Source: Spongospora subterranea (taxonomy: Eukaryota > Endomyxa > Phytomyxea > Plasmodiophorida > Plasmodiophoridae). From it: a stretch of 11,159 nt of DNA. Made by a program: the position numbers and the translations under genes. Below the pieces are notes generated by a model. The model saw only the letters and a list, made by a program, of their open reading frames with translations. It was not told where the DNA came from and ran no database searches. The stretch covers positions 1-11,159 of the forward strand of contig OUQQ01000646.1 in assembly GCA_900404475.1 (NCBI GenBank), given 5' to 3'. Every line of letters begins with the position of its first letter. The stretch's first letter is position 1. This document shows positions 8,412-11,159 of the stretch, one piece after another.

Positions 8412-9965
8412 TTAGAGCTCCAGTCTTGTCACGAGTAAATCCAGCCAGTCAAACGCTTCCTTGCAATGCAGAATTTCGCGTTCAGAAATGATAACAGTGC
8501 GCCAACCGCATTCATTAAGGATCCGATGTCGGAATATTGCGTCACCCCCGACACGATGTTGGTCCCTGTCGATGTAGTTTGGGCGCAACAATATTTCGAT
8601 TGCAGTTTTACCGACAGCTAAAGGAATTGGCAAATTGGAGAGTGAGCAGCGAACATCCAGCTGCACTTCGTTAACCTCAAGCCGCTTAAGATGGTTGACG
8701 ATCTGATCTCGGATAAAAACTCGCTTGAAAGATGGCGAAGCAGTCTTACGGGAAACGGCAATGTGTTCTGCATGTGAAATGTCCAGAACGCATCCATTAT
8801 GAATTAAGCAGAGTCGTGCTGTATCCAAAAGATCAATAACCGACGGCTCCATGGATTGACGTTTGACTGCTAGATCCCATAATGCAGCAGGAACAGATGG
8901 ATCACCGTCAGAAATTAGACAAAACCCCGATAGGGCCCAAACAATGGTTGCAAGTTCTCGATTGCGGAAACGACCTGGTTCGGCGTTGGCTGCATCCGAA
9001 ATAGCGTTGAACAAAGCAGGCGAAAAGAAAGCGAGTCGAGCAAAAGCCCAGGCAGTAACGGAAATCGCATGAGCAGATTGAGTTGGCATGGATCTGATTT
9101 CCAAATCAGCAAGTTTTGCGAATAAATCAGGACTGGATTCATTTGCAGCCGCGTATGCCCATTGTATTTGGGACCTTTCGCCAAAAGAGCATTGTGAGAT
9201 GAACTTCGAGCACAGAGGAGCTAACGACGCAAGAGAATATGGGGTATAGGCACGAGCGTAAACCAAGGAAGTGACGAGACCCGCGACTTCCCAAGGGCGA
9301 ATGCTTGGGTCAGTTAGTGAAGCTTTCAAAGCCGACTGAAATAAAGGACGATAATGATAACGCCCATCAATAATGGTTTTCAATGACGAGGCTAAAGTAC
9401 GCAGTTGACGAGGCGAAAATGACGTTGAACCCAAAGAACGGGAGATTCGCTCAATCAACGGCTCCACGTGAGATTGGGAGACACCAGGAATGCGTCCGGC
9501 TTGCCAAAGGAACTGTGTCAGCTGAAGAGGATATAATCCGATTGAATCGTGAGCAAATCGTGAACTAGCTCTGGCGATAAATTTCGGATCGGCAGCGTCT
9601 AGAATCACCATTGACGTACATAGTGCCTTCACGTCGTGAAGCTGCACGGCAGCGAGATTCACGGAGCCTGCCAGCTTGCGAATAAAACTGAGATCGACAG
9701 TTGAGCGTAGCCTGCCAGAAGCCATGATGAACGTCGCGATACCTTTTGAAGACGATTTGTGTATGTAAGGAGCCAGAGCATTAAGCAATGTGGAGGCAAG
9801 AATCCGATCCATTGTCAGACAGGCATACGCCGCCGTGTATAGTGGCAGCAGCGTCGAAGCCGGCAAGCGCGCCGCGACATGAGGCAGCAGTGCATGGGCG
9901 GATTCCGGCCATAAAAGCAACAACGACGACAATGCTGGGAATGTTAATCGAGCAGCATTGGACAT
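8412..9965 (-). CDS. RAP-domain protein with helical repeats, likely organellar RNA-binding factor
   Basis: A single exon encodes 517 aa from ATG 9965; an in-frame TAA lies two codons upstream, so the start is well supported. The C-terminus (about 454-512) fits the RAP fold: TAIEILLRPNY, then FRHRILNECGWRTVIISERE, matching the usual AIEIDG...K...L...GW.V..I...EW pattern. It lacks the typical DGP after AIEI and the terminal Trp of EW. The preceding 400 residues form a chain of paired helices of about 35-40 residues with signatures such as QIQWAYAAA, VTAWAFARLAFFSPALFNAI and ELATIVWALSGF, as in the heptatricopeptide-type repeats that accompany RAP domains in apicomplexans, dinoflagellates and green algae. 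RAP proteins act in mitochondria or plastids, in RNA processing, stability or ribosome assembly. The N-terminus has few acidic residues and could be a targeting sequence, but this is not decisive. RNA target unknown. No introns, unlike the other two genes. Confidence 0.87.
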   Translation of the reverse strand: MSNAARLTFPALSSLLLLWPESAHALLPHVAARLPASTLLPLYTAAYACLTMDRILASTLLNALAPYIHKSSSKGIATFIMASGRLRSTVDLSFIRKLAGSVNLAAVQLHDVKALCTSMVILDAADPKFIARASSRFAHDSIGLYPLQLTQFLWQAGRIPGVSQSHVEPLIERISRSLGSTSFSPRQLRTLASSLKTIIDGRYHYRPLFQSALKASLTDPSIRPWEVAGLVTSLVYARAYTPYSLASLAPLCSKFISQCSFGERSQIQWAYAAANESSPDLFAKLADLEIRSMPTQSAHAISVTAWAFARLAFFSPALFNAISDAANAEPGRFRNRELATIVWALSGFCLISDGDPSVPAALWDLAVKRQSMEPSVIDLLDTARLCLIHNGCVLDISHAEHIAVSRKTASPSFKRVFIRDQIVNHLKRLEVNEVQLDVRCSLSNLPIPLAVGKTAIEILLRPNYIDRDQHRVGGDAIFRHRILNECGWRTVIISEREILHCKEAFDWLDLLVTRLEL

Positions 9966-10224
9966 TATGATTTATATCACAGATCATAAGTCATGCAGCA
10001 TGGGGTAACGGCATCACAGTATTAATTGATACAGGAGAAACGTGATGGAAGCGGTGCGCAACCCATCCGTGTGTACAATTGGTCACTGCTGAGCCTTGTC
10101 AGTGTTTGAATGGCGATAGCTGTACTGTATTAAACCGAACGAAATAGTAATCCACTTGAGATGCCTGGATGTGCGTGCTCATTGTTGTACAACACATTGC
10201 AACTTGAACAATAAGAAAAATGTT
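9966..10224. other. Short spacer upstream of the RAP gene
   Basis: About 260 bp separate the RAP gene start from the end of the transposase relic. The part next to 9965 should contain the RAP promoter and leader; it is AT-rich (TTTATATCACAGATCATAAG on the plus strand) but no defined element is recognised. No terminal inverted repeat or target duplication of the neighbouring relic could be identified. Confidence 0.4.
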
Positions 10225-11030
10225 TCATCCAAATTCTGGGCAATATAGTAGCTCATCTTCCAAGCACAGCTGCGTAATTTGAATAACCGATCCGAACACA
10301 AGCTTGTGTTTGAAATCCGTCCCATGTCGGAATGAACGCAGACTTTGAAATTGATTAATGCGTTTGTTGATGGTTTCATGGCACGCCATCTGGGCCTTGT
10401 GCTGTCGGTTGAACGACAAAGCAAATTTTGTAACAGGTTGTACAAACGGGGTTTTAAAAAAGCGAGCGTCTTTAAAGCCTTTGTCGGCCAAACAGCGTTC
10501 CTGAGGCTCGAGAATCGAAATGAATTTCTCTCTCGCGATTTTTAAGTCTGGGTTGCCACCACAAGGGACACCACCTCACCACCAGATAATTTTTCTCGAA
10601 GAACATGCAACAAGATACCGAAGGCCGGCGTGGTGAAATTTGTGTGAATAATAATTCTTGTTCATTGGGCGATGCTCATTGATGAAACAGTCCACCCCAT
10701 CAACGGTGCAGGATCCGTTTGATATGTTCAAATTATCCCATCTGTCAACCTGAAATGTATAATGCTTCTATAATATCGTACCAGATCCAAATTGAAGATG
10801 GACTGTATTACTTTCCAGATTTAGTTCCTGTACGTTTTAGGCATACACCGGAACCGCGAACTCGCAACATCCTCTGTATCATATGTTGTTAAAAAATACA
10901 ATGTTTATAGAAGATGTATGGGCAGGCATTTCTTCGGAAGTTCGGCGGACTCAAGCAGGATGAAGGCAAACTTTAACGCTGACCCCAAAATGGGCCCGAA
11001 ACGATCGTCCGAACATCGCTGTGCCTGTAT
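10225..11030 (-). pseudogene. Decayed DDE transposase (DDE_Tnp_4/Harbinger-like protist family)
   Basis: Reading from right to left, family motifs appear in order: DDRFGPILGS, LPIHLL then TLYFLTTYDTEDV, RFRCMPKTYRN, IWKVIQSIFNLDLV, then in another frame QVDRWDNL, CTVDGVDCFINEHRP, YYSHKFHHAGLRY, VPCGGNPDLKIARE, LADKGFKDARFF, CHETINKRINQF, RSFRHG and ITQLCLEDE. These match transposases common in diatoms, oomycetes and other protists. The catalytic acids are all present: Asp in VDGVD (10690-10701), Asp in NPD (10546-10548) and Glu in CHET (10375-10377). Lesions: TAA at 10905-10907 and 10821-10823, a frameshift between about 10776 and 10755, and TGA at 10576-10578 between the first and second catalytic Asp. 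The C-terminus ends naturally at a TGA at 10225. The N-terminal limit is approximate; the frame stays open to about 11153 but is not recognisable there. It cannot make an active enzyme as it stands. Such elements move DNA by cut and paste. Confidence 0.85.
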
Positions 11031-11159
11031 TATTGACAATGATAAGCGATAACGCAAGGCGATGGAACAGCGGATACACCATCGTGAATAAAACACTACA
11101 GTACCGGACAGCTTAACCTGACACACTTTGTATGGGACCCACGGGAATTTGTTTCAGAG
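11031..11159. other. Right-edge sequence beyond the transposase relic
   Basis: Sequence upstream of the recognisable transposase on its strand. The minus frame remains open to about 11153 but shows no family motif, so it may be the poorly conserved N-terminus of the same element or flanking DNA. The element's outer end probably lies outside the window. Confidence 0.35.

Noticed and set aside
10183..10194. Perfect 12-bp palindrome TGTTGTACAACA beside the transposase relic
   Set aside because: A few 12-bp palindromes are expected by chance in a window of this length; no partner repeat was found at the other end of the relic.

Overview
This is eukaryotic nuclear DNA, most likely from a unicellular protist. 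Two genes become readable as full conserved proteins only after GT-AG introns are removed. Four of those introns are tiny (53-63 nt, with CTAAC/CTGAC-like branch motifs in most) and one is 176 nt. The standard genetic code fits all three intact genes. A RAP-domain protein with helical repeats, plus a DDE transposase of a type I associate with algae, diatoms and oomycetes, points loosely to an alveolate or stramenopile-type lineage. I cannot name the organism. Nothing bacterial, viral, tRNA, rRNA or CRISPR was seen.

Layout from left to right. (1) 1-873 holds no recognised gene, only short open frames. (2) 874-1910 (+) is a five-exon gene for an N6AMT1/HEMK2/MTQ2-type protein-glutamine methyltransferase, the enzyme that modifies release factor eRF1. 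(3) 1911-4986 is a gene-poor stretch of about 3 kb with scattered charged open frames and a 15-bp perfect tandem duplication. (4) 4987-6941 (+) is a two-exon neurochondrin-family gene. (5) 6942-8411 contains two low-confidence minus-strand open frames, one ending tail-to-tail with neurochondrin. (6) 8412-9965 (-) is an intronless 517-aa RAP-domain protein, probably an organellar RNA-binding factor. (7) 10225 to about 11030 (-) is a decayed DDE transposase that keeps its three catalytic acidic residues but has stop codons and a frameshift.

The genes do not form an operon or an obvious pathway. N6AMT1 acts in translation termination, neurochondrin is an armadillo-like scaffold, and RAP proteins act on organellar RNA. 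Coding regions look more GC-rich by eye than the spaces between them. I found no convincing previously undescribed system. The points most worth checking are the split methyltransferase, the protist-like neurochondrin with an open-frame retained intron, the unusual RAP protein, and the pattern of lesions in the transposase.
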